DNA from: Burkholderia ubonensis
GTDB lineage: Bacteria; Pseudomonadota; Gammaproteobacteria; Burkholderiales; Burkholderiaceae
Length of the DNA: 64,000 nt
Reading direction: 5' to 3'
Assembly: GCF_001718695.1 (NCBI RefSeq)
Contig: NZ_CP013421.1
Span: forward strand, 930,001-994,000
Shown here: one piece after another, positions 43,836 to 53,306 of the stretch
How positions within the stretch are numbered: position 1 is the stretch's first letter
Layout of the letters: the number at the start of each line of letters is the position of its first letter
The notes under the pieces: generated by a model
Seen by the model: only the letters and a program-made list of their open reading frames with translations
The model's database searches: none
What the model was told of the DNA's origin: nothing
Translations under genes and position numbers: made by a program

Positions 43836-44915
43836 ATGATCCTTCCGAACCGATCGAATCCTCACGCCGGCATGCGCGCGAGCGCAGCGCTTCCCGCCCG
43901 CGCGTCGCGCCGCGCGATTCCGCACGTGCTCGCGGCGGCCGCATGGCTGACAGCGCTGCCGATGGCCGCCCATGCGGCCGGTTTCGACTGTGCGAAGGCC
44001 GCTTCGCCGACCGAACACGCGATCTGCGCGGACGCACGTCTGTCCGCGCTGGACGGTCAACTCGCGACCGCATGGCAGAAGGCGCGCGCGAAAGGCGGCG
44101 ATACGGCCGCGCCGAAGGCCGCCCAACTGAAATGGCTCGCGCAGCGCGATCGCTGCGGCGGCGACGCCTCGTGCATCGCCGATCGCTATCGCGAGCGCCT
44201 GGCGATCCTGAACGGCGCGCCGCTCGCGCCCGACCGCTGGCAGCAGACCTGGTATCGCGACAGCGCCAACCCGTCCCTCGGCGGCGTGCTGACGATTACC
44301 GGCACGGCGCCGCATCTTCACTTCGAATTGAGCGGCAACAACGGCGCGAACACCGGCGATCTGGCCGGCGATCTCGCGCTGCACGGCGACGCCGGCACGT
44401 TTCGGCAGGACCGATGCCGGCTCGACTTCAGCCGTCACGGATCGCGCGTGCGCGTGACGCAGCAGGGCAGCGACGCCGATTGCGGTGCCGGCGCGGGCGT
44501 CGTCTATTCGGGCGACTACGTGACGGCGTCACAGGCGCAGGCGAGCCCGCCGGCGGATCTCGTCACGTTGAAGGTGCTGGACGACGCGCGGCAGGACGCG
44601 ATCGCGCACAAGCTGCTCGGCGCGGATTACCAGACGCTCGTCGACATGATCAATAACCGCGACGACGAGCGCGACCTCGACGGCCTGAATGCAAAAGTGA
44701 CGTCGTACTGGGTGCGCGGCATCGCGACGACGAACGCCGCGATCGTAATGCGACGCGGCACCGATCTGTGGATCGGGCTCCTCGTGTTCGACGCCCACAA
44801 CGACGTGCGGATGCGCTACTACACGAACGTCCCGGCGTGGAAAAAGACCGTGCCGAAAACGCTGCGCGCGTGGCACGACAAGCTCGACAGCAGCTATCCG
44901 ATCGACGTGATGTGA
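43836..44915 (+). CDS. Secreted protein with LprI-like lysozyme-inhibitor domain
   Basis: A 359-residue exported protein. The N-terminus has a basic stretch and signal sequence ending near MAAHAAG (about residue 48). A short LprI/DUF1311 module follows (FDCAKAASPTEHAICADARLSALDGQLATAWQKARA with a second Cys pair CGGDASCIADRYRERL), about residues 49-125. The larger remainder is unrecognised but contains a beta-rich part and DMINNRDDERDLDGLNAKVTSYWVRG. LprI domains can inhibit lysozyme, but many are of unknown use. No clear RBS supports 43836; ATG at 43872 (MRASAALP) is an alternative. Confidence 0.72.
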   Translation: MILPNRSNPHAGMRASAALPARASRRAIPHVLAAAAWLTALPMAAHAAGFDCAKAASPTEHAICADARLSALDGQLATAWQKARAKGGDTAAPKAAQLKWLAQRDRCGGDASCIADRYRERLAILNGAPLAPDRWQQTWYRDSANPSLGGVLTITGTAPHLHFELSGNNGANTGDLAGDLALHGDAGTFRQDRCRLDFSRHGSRVRVTQQGSDADCGAGAGVVYSGDYVTASQAQASPPADLVTLKVLDDARQDAIAHKLLGADYQTLVDMINNRDDERDLDGLNAKVTSYWVRGIATTNAAIVMRRGTDLWIGLLVFDAHNDVRMRYYTNVPAWKKTVPKTLRAWHDKLDSSYPIDVM

Positions 44916-45239
44916 CCTGGTAAGTGACGCAGTAAGCGATGCGGCAATCGGCCCACGCGGCCGACACGCTGCGTTTGTCACGTGACAATTGTCCACCGGA
45001 GTGTGACGGCGAATCTTGTTTTGACGGATTGATGATTCCCGGTGAGACAGTAAACTGCACCCGTGCTTCGCGAGATCCGCTCCGCAGCGCCGAGATCGCG
45101 CCACCGGACGGATTCGTCGGAAGCGGGCAGGGGCGCCCGCACCGATCGCGCGAGGAGGGTTCGGTACCGATCCATGCGTTCGCCGTTTCGGCGGCCGTCG
45201 GTGCCGGATGCGTCGAACCGTCAATTCAAGGTGATTGTT
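44916..45239. other. Intergenic region with overlapping palindromes upstream of doxX
   Basis: No gene is seen. The palindrome TTGTCACGTGACAA (44975-44988) overlaps a second, GACAATTGTC (44984-44993), a likely regulator binding site. TTGACG (45021-45026) could be a -35, but no convincing -10 follows at the right distance. Confidence 0.55.
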
Positions 45240-45653
45240 ATGCGTTACGTGTCGCTGGAATCGAAGAAGGATGGGCTGCTGCTCGCCGCCCGCGTGCTGA
45301 TGATGGTGCTGTTCATCCTGTTCGGATGGCAGAAGCTGACCGGCTTCTCGGGCACCGTCGCCTACATGGCGTCGACCGGGGCGCCGTCGCCCGAGCTGTC
45401 GGCGGTGATCGCGGTCGCGGTCGAGCTGGTCGGCGGCCTGCTGATCGCAATCGGCTTCTACACGCGGCCGATCGCGTTGCTGTTCGCGGCCTATACGGTC
45501 GCCACCGCGTACATCGGGCATCGCTACTGGGCGCTGCACGGGATGGATCAGTACATGGCGATGATCCACTTCTACAAGAACGTCAGCATCGTGGGCGGCC
45601 TGTTGCTGCTCGCGCTGACCGGTCCGGGGCGGTATTCGTTCGACCGCAAGTAA
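45240..45653 (+). CDS. DoxX-family membrane protein
   Basis: A 137-residue inner-membrane protein with four hydrophobic helices. It has the DoxX pattern ARVLMMVLFILFGWQKLTGFSGTVAYMASTGAP and VELVGGLLIAIGFYTRPIALLFAAYTVATAYIGHRYW. Members are linked to thiol and redox stress or act as membrane-bound oxidoreductase partners; the role here is unknown. It is monocistronic: palindromes lie upstream and a strong terminator begins 30 bases after its stop. Confidence 0.88.
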   Translation: MRYVSLESKKDGLLLAARVLMMVLFILFGWQKLTGFSGTVAYMASTGAPSPELSAVIAVAVELVGGLLIAIGFYTRPIALLFAAYTVATAYIGHRYWALHGMDQYMAMIHFYKNVSIVGGLLLLALTGPGRYSFDRK

Positions 45654-45682
45654 GCTGGCGCGGCAGTCGCTGCCGCATGGCG

Positions 45683-45722
45683 GGCCCGGTGCGTGCGAGC
45701 AGTCGCGCACCGGGCCTTTTTT
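45683..45722 (+). terminator. Rho-independent terminator after doxX
   Basis: An 11-bp stem GGCCCGGTGCG/CGCACCGGGCC (45683-45693 with 45706-45716) with a 12-base loop is followed by six T (45717-45722). Confidence 0.92.
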
Positions 45723-45815
45723 CGTCGTGCGCCGCCGCGTGTTGCGCGTTGCGCGCGAAATCGCCATCCGACGCAGGTTCTCGTATAGATTGGTGGGCCT
45801 CGTTTCCATTCATCG

Positions 45816-46769
45816 TTGGCTACCGTGTCGCAACCGACCATCCTTCTCATCGGCGCGTCCGGCCTGCTCGGCCGTGCGGTTGCCGCCGCGCTGTCGCGCG
45901 AAGCGTCGCTGACGCTGGTCGCAACGATCCGGAACGCAGATACCGCCGGCGCCCGGCGGGTCGCGTTGCCGCCGGAACACACCGCCCGTCTCGACGTTCT
46001 GGACCAGCCCGCGCTCGAACGGCTGTTCGATGCGCGGCGGCCGTCCGCCGTGATCGTCTGCGCGGCCGAGCGTCGGCCGGACGTATGCGAAAGCGACCCG
46101 TCCGCCGCGCGTGCGATCAACGTCGACGCGCCGGCGCGCATCGGCGCGCTCGCCGCGCGCTACGGCGCATGGACGCTCGGCATCTCGACCGACTACGTGT
46201 TCGACGGCCGGGCCGCGCCGTACCGCGAAGACGCCACGCCGAATCCGCTGAACGTGTACGGCCGCACGAAGCTCGACGGCGAGGCGGCGTTGCTCGCCGC
46301 GTCGCCGCTCGCGTGTGTGCTGCGGCTGCCGCTGCTGTACGGCCCGATCGTCGACTGGCGCGAGTCGGCGGTCACGAGCCTCGTGCCGGCGATCGTCGCG
46401 GCCGCGCAGCCGGGCGCCGAGCCGGCGCGCATGGATGCGTGGGCGATCCGCTATCCGACGTACACGCCGGACGTCGCGCAGGTCATCCGCGACCTGACGC
46501 TGCGCCATCTGGCCGGCGCGCCGGTCACCGGCATCCGTCATTGGTCGGCCGAGGAGCCGATGACGAAATACGATATCGCCCAACGGCTCGCGGCCGCGTT
46601 GGGGCGCCGCGCGGCGCTCGCGCCGATCCATGCGCCGACCGATGCCACGCCGCGCCCATACGATTGCCACCTCGATGCGTCGCGTGTGCGCGCGCTCGGC
46701 ATCGACCATGCGACGCCGTTCGACGCCGGCTTGCGCGCCGTATTGGCCGACGCGCCGCCGCTGCCGTGA
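45816..46769 (+). CDS. NAD(P)-dependent SDR, RmlD-like sugar reductase
   Basis: A 317-residue extended short-chain dehydrogenase. The Rossmann motif is LIGASGLLGRAV (11-22) and the active-site YxxxK is in NVYGRTKLDGEAAL near residue 147. The overall pattern is that of dTDP-4-dehydrorhamnose reductase and of the MAT2B-like branch (WTLGISTDYVFDG; YPTYTPDVAQVIRDL). There are no sugar-nucleotide genes beside it, so the substrate is unknown. The frame opens at TTG 45816; GTG at 45825 (VSQPTILLIG) is an equally good start and neither has a clear RBS. Confidence 0.8.
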   Translation: MATVSQPTILLIGASGLLGRAVAAALSREASLTLVATIRNADTAGARRVALPPEHTARLDVLDQPALERLFDARRPSAVIVCAAERRPDVCESDPSAARAINVDAPARIGALAARYGAWTLGISTDYVFDGRAAPYREDATPNPLNVYGRTKLDGEAALLAASPLACVLRLPLLYGPIVDWRESAVTSLVPAIVAAAQPGAEPARMDAWAIRYPTYTPDVAQVIRDLTLRHLAGAPVTGIRHWSAEEPMTKYDIAQRLAAALGRRAALAPIHAPTDATPRPYDCHLDASRVRALGIDHATPFDAGLRAVLADAPPLP

Positions 46770-47142
46770 GCGTCGCGCCCCGCGATGTCGCGACGCCGTG
46801 ACGTTCGACGCCGGACCGCGCCGCGCCGTCGCCGCGCAAAAGTCCTCAAACACCGAGCATGCACGCTGCTATCATTCGCGCCATGCCGTGCCCGTACGAG
46901 GCGCGGCGACCGGTGGCGAGGAGGTCGCCATCGACCGTTCGTCGCGCGTTCGAGCGCGGCGTACCGCGCGTCGCGTGCCGCGACCGCAGCGTTCGACGAT
47001 GGCATAGCCGCCGGTGGACATCGCAGACCTTGCGGCTCCGGTCTGGCGATCCACATATCGCAATACGGATCGGCGGAACTTCACGGCCGGTTCGGCCATC
47101 GGAGGTTCTTTGAATAAAAACATGCCCAAAGAGGATGAATAC
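46770..47142. other. Intergenic region upstream of the H-NS-like gene
   Basis: No gene is supported in these 373 bases. An in-frame ATG at 47122 with GGAGG (47101-47105) sixteen bases upstream could add seven residues to the H-NS-like protein but is spaced too far for efficient use. The AT-rich patch 47107-47121 is the only compositional break. Confidence 0.5.
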
Positions 47143-47472
47143 ATGACTCAGGCTCTGCAGGACCTCGAAGCACAACTTCGGGACCTGAACATCAAGCTGT
47201 CGGAAGCCAGGCAGAAAGAAAAGCAGGCCGCGCTCGCGGCATTCAGGGAGCAGGTTCAGTTGCTGGGTATCACGCAGCAGGAAGTGCTGAGCGCGCTCGG
47301 CTACATCGTGCAGCGAAAACGCAAGGCGCCTGCGAAGTACTACGATCCGACGACCGGCCGCTCGTGGTCGGGTCGCGGCCCGCGGCCGAAATGGCTCGAA
47401 GGCAAGGACCTCGACGCGCTGCTCGTCGATCGCGAAGCCAAAACCTGGTGGCCCGGCGACGATCAGGGCTGA
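47143..47472 (+). CDS. H-NS-family nucleoid-associated protein
   Basis: A 109-residue histone-like protein. The N-terminal half (residues 2-40) is a coiled-coil oligomerisation region (LEAQLRDLNIKLSEARQKEKQAALAAF). The C-terminal half contains the H-NS DNA-binding motif KYYDPTTGRSWSGRGPRPKWL with WSGRGPRPKWL at 75-85, followed by the helix GKDLDALL. Such short H-NS homologues are numerous in Burkholderia and silence AT-rich DNA or form bridges. GAGG lies eight bases before the ATG at 47143. No partner gene is implied by the neighbourhood. Confidence 0.9.
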   Translation: MTQALQDLEAQLRDLNIKLSEARQKEKQAALAAFREQVQLLGITQQEVLSALGYIVQRKRKAPAKYYDPTTGRSWSGRGPRPKWLEGKDLDALLVDREAKTWWPGDDQG

Positions 47473-47598
47473 CGCCGCGCGGCGCCGGTCGCGCGCCGGC
47501 GCCGTCCGGCCGACGCGAGCCGCGGCTCGCATGCTTCATCCCTTGCCGTCGGCGTGCCGCCTGACAGCGCCGCCGCCGGCATCGACGTCGTTCAGTTT

Positions 47599-47624
47599 CG
47601 TCTTTCAGTTCCGTCTTTCAGTTC
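47599..47624. repeat. 13-bp tandem duplication upstream of the MFS gene
   Basis: CGTCTTTCAGTTC occurs twice in tandem (47599-47611 and 47612-47624), preceded by a partial copy (TTCAGTTT, 47591-47598). It lies in the 285-base leader region of the MFS transporter gene, where a GC hairpin (47481-47488 with 47496-47503) also sits just after the H-NS-like stop. Confidence 0.6.
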
Positions 47625-47757
47625 CATTACCCGCGGTTGCCCGTTTCCGTTCTCGCGAGCCGGCAGCCGCGACCCTTTCCGTCCGCGCACGGTCACCGCG
47701 CCGTCGCGCGCGCGAACCGGCCTCAGACTGTCGCCCGGACCTTTGCGGCAGGACACC

Positions 47758-49005
47758 ATGGCAGCCAACCTTGAACCTTCGTCGCTCGGCGACGCGGCGT
47801 CGCCGCGCGTCGAGCAGGCCGGGCGTTACGCGTGGAAGGCGCTCGCGGGCGCCGCGATCGGCTATGCGATGGACGGTTTCGACCTGCTGATCCTCGGCTT
47901 CATGCTGCCGGCGATTTCGGCGTCGCTGCAGCTCGGCGCGCAACAGGCGGGGGCGCTCGTCACGTGGACGCTCGTCGGCGCGGTCGCGGGCGGCGTGATC
48001 TTCGGCGCGCTCAGCGACCGCTACGGCCGCGTGCGCGTGCTGACCTGGACGATCCTGCTGTTTGCGGTGTTCACCGGGCTGTGCGCGTTCGCGCAGGGCT
48101 TCTGGGATCTGCTCGCGTACCGGACCATCGCCGGCATCGGCCTGGGCGGCGAATTCGGCATCGGCATGGCGCTCGCGGCCGAAGCGTGGCCGGCCAGCAA
48201 GCGGGCTCGCGTGTCGTCGTACGTGGCGCTCGGCTGGCAGAGCGGCGTGCTCGCGGCGTCGCTGCTGACGCCGCTGCTGCTGCAGACGGTCGGCTGGCGC
48301 GGCATGTTCGCGATCGGCGTGGTGCCCGCCTTGCTCGCATGGGCGCTGCGCAACCGGCTGCACGAGCCCGTAGCGTTCGTGCAGCGTGCTACGCAGCCGC
48401 GCACCAACGCGTTCCGCATGCTCGTCGCCGATGCGCGCACGGCCCGCACGAGCATCGGCATCGTCGTGCTGTGCGCGGTCCAGAACTTCGGCTACTACGG
48501 GATCATGATCTGGATGCCGACCTTCCTGTCGAAGCAGCTCGGCTTCTCGCTGACGAAATCCGGACTGTGGACCGCGGCGACCGTGCTCGGGATGATGGCC
48601 GGCGTTTGGGTGTTCGGACACCTGGCCGACCGCATCGGCCGCAAGCCGACGTTCCTGCTGTACCAGGTCGGCTCGGTGGCGATGGTGTTCGCGTATTCGC
48701 GGCTGACGGACCCGGCCACGATGCTGTGGGCCGGCGCGCTGATGGGCATGTTCGTGAACGGCATGGTCGGCGGCTACGGCACGCTGATGTCCGAAGCGTA
48801 TCCGACGGCAGTCCGCGCGACCGCGCAGAACGTGCTGTGGAACGTGGGCCGCGCGATCGGCGGCCTCGGGCCGCTCGTCGTCGGCGCGCTCGCCGCGCGC
48901 TACTCGTTTCAGGCGGCCATCGCGCTGCTCGCCGGCCTCTATGTGCTCGACATGGTGGCGACGCTGTTCCTGATCCCCGAACTGAACGGCGTCGAACTCG
49001 AATGA
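47758..49005 (+). CDS. MFS transporter
   Basis: A 415-residue, 12-helix major facilitator. It has AAIGYAMDGFDLLILGFMLPAI in helix 1 and the loop motif GALSDRYGRVRVL. YRTIAGIGLGGEFGIGMALAAEAWP and FGHLADRIGRKPTFLLYQ mark the second half. The pattern is that of the aromatic-acid:H+ symporter and sialate/niacin transporter branch, so an organic acid is a likely substrate, though none is defined. It is convergent with the AraC gene; 73 bases separate them with no evident terminator. The start has AGGACACC before ATG. Confidence 0.86.
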   Translation: MAANLEPSSLGDAASPRVEQAGRYAWKALAGAAIGYAMDGFDLLILGFMLPAISASLQLGAQQAGALVTWTLVGAVAGGVIFGALSDRYGRVRVLTWTILLFAVFTGLCAFAQGFWDLLAYRTIAGIGLGGEFGIGMALAAEAWPASKRARVSSYVALGWQSGVLAASLLTPLLLQTVGWRGMFAIGVVPALLAWALRNRLHEPVAFVQRATQPRTNAFRMLVADARTARTSIGIVVLCAVQNFGYYGIMIWMPTFLSKQLGFSLTKSGLWTAATVLGMMAGVWVFGHLADRIGRKPTFLLYQVGSVAMVFAYSRLTDPATMLWAGALMGMFVNGMVGGYGTLMSEAYPTAVRATAQNVLWNVGRAIGGLGPLVVGALAARYSFQAAIALLAGLYVLDMVATLFLIPELNGVELE

Positions 49006-49078
49006 CGCACGCGCCATCGCGCGGTCGCATGATGCGCTGAACCGGCGCACTGAACCGCACGCGGTCACGCGCCGCGCG

Positions 49079-50158
49079 TCAGGCGTCGCCGTCCGCATCC
49101 GCGCGTGCGCGCGGCGTGCTGCCGGTCCAGCGCCGGTACGCATGCCGGAAGCTGCGCGGTTCGCTGTAGCCGAGCCGCTCCGCGATGGCCGCGACGCTGA
49201 GCGTCGGCTCGTCGAGCAGCCGCACCGCCTCCTGATGGCGCACGTCGTCGAGCAGCGACTGGAACGTGATGCCGTCCTTGTCGAGCCGACGCCGCAAGGT
49301 GCGCTCGGTCACGTACAGCGCATCCGCGAGCGACGTCATCGACTTGAAGCGCGTGAGGTCGCGCGCCATCAACGCCTTCGCGCGATCGGCGAAGCGCATG
49401 CCGACCGATGCGGCCCACTGCCGCTCGAGCGCTTCGCACTGCTGATGCAGCGCATTGAAGCTGACTTCGTTCGCGAGTCGCGGCGCTTCCGAGCCGTCCA
49501 CGCTCGTGAACACGAGGCGGTTTTCGCCCGCGCCGAACGCGACCGGACAGCGGAAGTGGCGCGCGTAGTCCGCGGCGTTGCGCGGCGTGCGGCGCGCGAG
49601 ATGCAGCTGCGCGGGCCATACCGGTTTGCCGACCAGATCGGACACGATCAGCCGCAGGCTCGACAGGCACATGTCGGTCTGAAACACCTCGATGTCGGGT
49701 TCGCCGTTGTACCGCTCGATCGTCACGCTCATCCCGTCCGCATGCGTGTGCCCGCGCACGTCGAAATACAGCCCCATGAACAGCGGAAACCGGCCCATGC
49801 AGCCGAATGCCTGCATCACCGAGCCGCTGATCAGCATCGCGTAGCCGGCGAGGCCGAGCGTCGACACGTGGAGCCGCGCGCCGATCGCGAGGCCGATCGA
49901 CGGCAGGCCACTGCAGCGCAGCAGGTTACGGAAGCAACGCTGCTCCTGGCCGCGATTCACGTGCAGGTTCGGCGACGCGACTTCGGCCGCGCCGAGGCCC
50001 GTGCCGTCGAGCACCGCGGCGATGTCGAGATGCCGGACGCGGCATTCGTCGAGCGTGACCGCGATCGCGTGCACGGTGGCGGGAATGTCGTCCTGGCTGG
50101 CGGTCGAACGCAGGCCGCGTTCGGCGCGGCGTCGATGTCGAGGGGACTGGCTGTCCAT
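49079..50158 (-). CDS. AraC-family regulator with arabinose-binding-like N-terminal domain
   Basis: A 359-residue regulator. An N-terminal ligand domain of the OruR/GliR type (LNVNRGQEQRCFRNLLRCSGLPSIGLAIGARLHVSTLGLAGYAML in sense, about residues 60-110) is followed by a C-terminal double HTH (SLADALYVTERTLRRRLDKDGITFQSLLDDVRHQEAVRLLDEPTLSVAAIAERLGYSEPRSFRHAYRRWTG). It is divergent from the permease-aminotransferase-dehydrogenase operon with a 247-base gap and is its most likely activator. OruR-type proteins often respond to amino acids, which fits. The ATG at 50158 begins MDSQSPRHRRRAERG. Confidence 0.88.
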   Translation of the reverse strand: MDSQSPRHRRRAERGLRSTASQDDIPATVHAIAVTLDECRVRHLDIAAVLDGTGLGAAEVASPNLHVNRGQEQRCFRNLLRCSGLPSIGLAIGARLHVSTLGLAGYAMLISGSVMQAFGCMGRFPLFMGLYFDVRGHTHADGMSVTIERYNGEPDIEVFQTDMCLSSLRLIVSDLVGKPVWPAQLHLARRTPRNAADYARHFRCPVAFGAGENRLVFTSVDGSEAPRLANEVSFNALHQQCEALERQWAASVGMRFADRAKALMARDLTRFKSMTSLADALYVTERTLRRRLDKDGITFQSLLDDVRHQEAVRLLDEPTLSVAAIAERLGYSEPRSFRHAYRRWTGSTPRARADADGDA

Positions 50159-50405
50159 GGTGCGGGGGCGGCGACGGATTCGCGTAAAAGATAGCGGGAA
50201 TGCCCGCGAAACGCCAGAGCGCCGCGCGGCCCGCAACGGGCCGTTGCCGCACGTCCGGAAATATCCCCCGAATACGTCCGCTTTTCTCATTCGTCGTCGC
50301 GTTTTTGGCGCACCACACTCGTTTCCGAATCGCGCAATGCCTGCGATGCCGCATTGCCGACGACACGTGTGTTGAGGTCATGAACGACAGCCAAGTGAGG
50401 ACACC

Positions 50406-51818
50406 ATGGAAGACACCGGGACAGCGCAGCATGCGCGCAGCGCAGTGACGGACGACGTGCGAGCGCACGCGAACGGGCACGCCGACACCGACACCGACGC
50501 GGGCCCGCCCGGCCGGCCCGGCGCCCCGGCGCTCGGCCTGTTCGCGCTGGTGATCTTCGGCCTCGCGTACATGCTGCCGATGACGGTATTCACGACTTAC
50601 GGAATCGTCACACGCGAGACCAACGGACATTTGACGATCGCGTATGCGGTCACGCTCGTCGCGATGCTGCTGACCGCGCGCAGCTACGGCCACATGGTGC
50701 GGCTGATGCCGAGCGCCGGTTCCGCCTACACGTTCGCGAGCCACAACTTCGGCACGTCGGCGGGCTTCATGGTCGGCTGGGCGTTGCTGATGGACTACCT
50801 GTTCATTCCGATGATCAGCTACCTCGCGATCGGCATCTACATGAAGCAGCTGTTCCCCGCGGTGCCGGCCAGCGTGTGGATCGTCGCGAGCATCGTGCTG
50901 GTGACGGGGTTGAACATCGTCGGCATCCGGCTTGTCAACCGCGTGAACCTGATCCTGATCGCGAGCCAGCTCGTGTTCATCGCGGTGTTCGTCGCGGCCG
51001 CGGCGCATGTCGCGGCCGGCGCGGGGCTGGAGCCGGCGCTCGCGCTGCCGGCGTATGGCGATGCGCACGCGATCTTCGCCGGCTCCGCGATCCTGTGCCT
51101 GTCGTTCCTCGGCTTCGACGCGGTATCGACGCTGTCGGAGGAAACTCGCGAGCCGCGCCGCACGGTGCCGCTCGCGATCCTGCTATGCACGCTCGCGAGC
51201 GGGCTGCTGTTCATGCTGATCGCGTATGCGGGGCAGGTCGTGTTTCCCGACTGGCATGCGTTCAAGGATCTCGATTCGGCCAGCTTCGAACTGATGCGGC
51301 GCATCGGCGGCGGCGCGTTGTCCGCGCTGTTCGTCGCGGTCTACGTGGCCGGCTGCTTCGCGAGCGCGATGGCCGGTCAGGCGAGCGTGACGCGCGTGCT
51401 GTTCGCGATGGGCCGCGACCGCGTGCTGCCCGAGCGCGTGTTCGGGCAACTGCATGCGCGGCTGCATACGCCGGTGCGCGCGACGCTCGCGGTCGGCGCG
51501 GTGTCGCTGTCGGCGCTGTTCATCACGCTCGATCTCGCGTCGACGATGATCAGCTTCGGCGCGCTCGTCGCGTTCGCGGTCGTGAACCTGTGCGTGATGC
51601 GCAGCTACCTGGCGCGCCCGGAACACCGCCGCGGCGCCGGCTGGATCGGGTACGGCGTGCTGCCGGCGCTCGGCTTCGCGATGAACGTGTGGCTGTGGTC
51701 GGGCCTGTCGCGCCAGACCTTCTACGTCGGCCTCGGCTGGCTCGCGCTCGGGCTCTGCCAGCTGCTATGGCTCACGCGCGGCTTCACGCGGCCGGCGCCG
51801 ACGCTGTCGATGAACTGA
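50406..51818 (+). CDS. Amino-acid/polyamine permease (APC family)
   Basis: A 470-residue permease with 12 hydrophobic segments after a 40-residue Asp/Gly/Pro-rich cytoplasmic N-terminus. The opening LFALVIFGLAYMLPMTVFTTYGIV, the SAGSAYTFASHNFG stretch in helix 3 and CLSFLGFDAVSTLSEETREPRRTVP in helix 6 are typical of the PuuP/YhfM-like APC branch. It would bring in an amine or amino acid for the aminotransferase and aldehyde dehydrogenase encoded next. GAGG precedes the ATG by six bases. Gene gaps of 54 and 36 bases make a likely operon. Confidence 0.88.
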   Translation: MEDTGTAQHARSAVTDDVRAHANGHADTDTDAGPPGRPGAPALGLFALVIFGLAYMLPMTVFTTYGIVTRETNGHLTIAYAVTLVAMLLTARSYGHMVRLMPSAGSAYTFASHNFGTSAGFMVGWALLMDYLFIPMISYLAIGIYMKQLFPAVPASVWIVASIVLVTGLNIVGIRLVNRVNLILIASQLVFIAVFVAAAAHVAAGAGLEPALALPAYGDAHAIFAGSAILCLSFLGFDAVSTLSEETREPRRTVPLAILLCTLASGLLFMLIAYAGQVVFPDWHAFKDLDSASFELMRRIGGGALSALFVAVYVAGCFASAMAGQASVTRVLFAMGRDRVLPERVFGQLHARLHTPVRATLAVGAVSLSALFITLDLASTMISFGALVAFAVVNLCVMRSYLARPEHRRGAGWIGYGVLPALGFAMNVWLWSGLSRQTFYVGLGWLALGLCQLLWLTRGFTRPAPTLSMN

Positions 51819-51872
51819 ACGGCCGCGCGGCTCGCCGCCGCCGGTTTCGCAACCCTGAAGGAGGAATGACTC

Positions 51873-53270
51873 ATGAACGGTATCGACGTCGGTCTCGAAG
51901 CGGACCTGCAGGCGCTCGGCAAGCGCCATCTGCTGATGCACTTCACGCACGCCGATGCGTATCGCGACCAGGCGCTGACGGTGTTCGACCGCGGCGAAGG
52001 CTGCTGGCTCGTCGACCGCAACGGCAAGCGCTACTTCGACGGGCTCGCCGGGTTGTATTGCGTGCAGCTCGGCTACAGCCACGGCGCGGAAATCGGCGAC
52101 GCGATGCGCGAGCAGATGGGGCGGCTGCCGTTCGCCACCAACTGGGGCTACGGCCACGAACCGGCGATCCGGCTCGCGCACAAGCTGGCGACGCTCGCGC
52201 CGGACGGCCTGAACCGCGTGTTCTTCACCTCGAGCGGCTCCGAGTCGAACGAGTCGGCGATCAAGCTGGTGCGCCAGTATCACCAGGCGCGCGGCGAGCC
52301 GCAGCGGCGCAAGTTCATCGCGCGGCGCGTCGCGTATCACGGCACGTCGTTCGGCGCGCTCGCATTGAACGGGATGACCAACTTCCGCAAGCATTTCGAG
52401 CCGCTGATGGCGGGCGTGCGGCACGTGAGCAACACGAAGCGCTACGGGCGGCCCGACGGCGAGACGGAAGCGCAGTTCACGCGCCATCTGCTCGACGAGA
52501 TCGAATCGCTGATCGTGCAGGAAGGGCCGGACACCGTCGCCGCGATCGTCGTCGAGCCGCTGCAGAACGCGGGCGGCAGCCTGACGCCGCCGGCCGGCTA
52601 TGCGCAAGGGCTGCGCGCGCTGTGCGACCGGCACGGCGTGCTGCTCGTCGCCGATGAAGTGATCTGCGGCTTCGGCCGTCTCGGCGAATGGTTCGGCTCG
52701 ACGCGCTACGGGCTGCAGCCGGACCTGATCACGTTCGCGAAGGGGATCGCGTCGGGCTACGTGCCGCTCGGCGGCGTGATCGCGAGCGACGCGGTCGTCG
52801 ATACGGTGCTCGCCGGCCCGCAGCAGATGTTCCTGCACGGTGCGACCTACGGCGGCCATCCGGTCGCGTGCACGGCCGCGCTCGCGAACCTCGCGATCAT
52901 GGAGCGCGAACGCGTGCTCGAGAACGTCGGCGGCAACCAGGCCGTATTCCGCCGCACGCTCGACGGGTTGCTCGAGCTGCCGTGCGTCGGCGACGTGCGC
53001 GGCGACGGCTACCACTATTCGCTCGAGCTCGTCACCGACAAGGCCGCGCGCCGCTGGGCCGCGGGCATCGGCGCGCAGGCGTTCGTGTCGACGCTGCTCG
53101 CGCCGGCGATCTTCGAAGCGGGCTTGCTGTGCCGCGCGGGCGTCGACCACGAAGGCACGCCGATCGTGCAGTTCTCGCCGCCGCTCGTGATGTCGCGCGA
53201 TGAGATAGTCTGGTTCGTCGCGAAGATTCGCGACATCCTCGCCGACACCTATGCGCGCGCGATGCGCTGA
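51873..53270 (+). CDS. Class III aminotransferase (omega-amino acid/diamine type)
   Basis: A 465-residue PLP enzyme. The Schiff-base lysine is Lys290 in LITFAKGIASGYVPLGG. LLVADEVICGFGRLGEW (258-273) carries the ring aspartate and FTSSGSESNESAIKL (118-132) the phosphate site. It transfers a terminal amino group, giving an aldehyde for the dehydrogenase downstream; putrescine, beta-alanine, GABA or aromatic amines are candidates. It resembles DoeD of the ectoine cluster but is clearly a separate paralogue. GGAGG lies eight bases before the ATG. The exact substrate is open. Confidence 0.88.
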   Translation: MNGIDVGLEADLQALGKRHLLMHFTHADAYRDQALTVFDRGEGCWLVDRNGKRYFDGLAGLYCVQLGYSHGAEIGDAMREQMGRLPFATNWGYGHEPAIRLAHKLATLAPDGLNRVFFTSSGSESNESAIKLVRQYHQARGEPQRRKFIARRVAYHGTSFGALALNGMTNFRKHFEPLMAGVRHVSNTKRYGRPDGETEAQFTRHLLDEIESLIVQEGPDTVAAIVVEPLQNAGGSLTPPAGYAQGLRALCDRHGVLLVADEVICGFGRLGEWFGSTRYGLQPDLITFAKGIASGYVPLGGVIASDAVVDTVLAGPQQMFLHGATYGGHPVACTAALANLAIMERERVLENVGGNQAVFRRTLDGLLELPCVGDVRGDGYHYSLELVTDKAARRWAAGIGAQAFVSTLLAPAIFEAGLLCRAGVDHEGTPIVQFSPPLVMSRDEIVWFVAKIRDILADTYARAMR

Positions 53271-53306
53271 CGGCGGCGCCCGCTATTGCTGACCCAGGAG
53301 CATTCG

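Noticed and set aside
46846..47532. A 228-codon minus-strand frame antisense to the H-NS-like gene
   Set aside because: The opposite strand carries an intact H-NS motif with a good ribosome-binding site; this frame has neither domain nor start signal.
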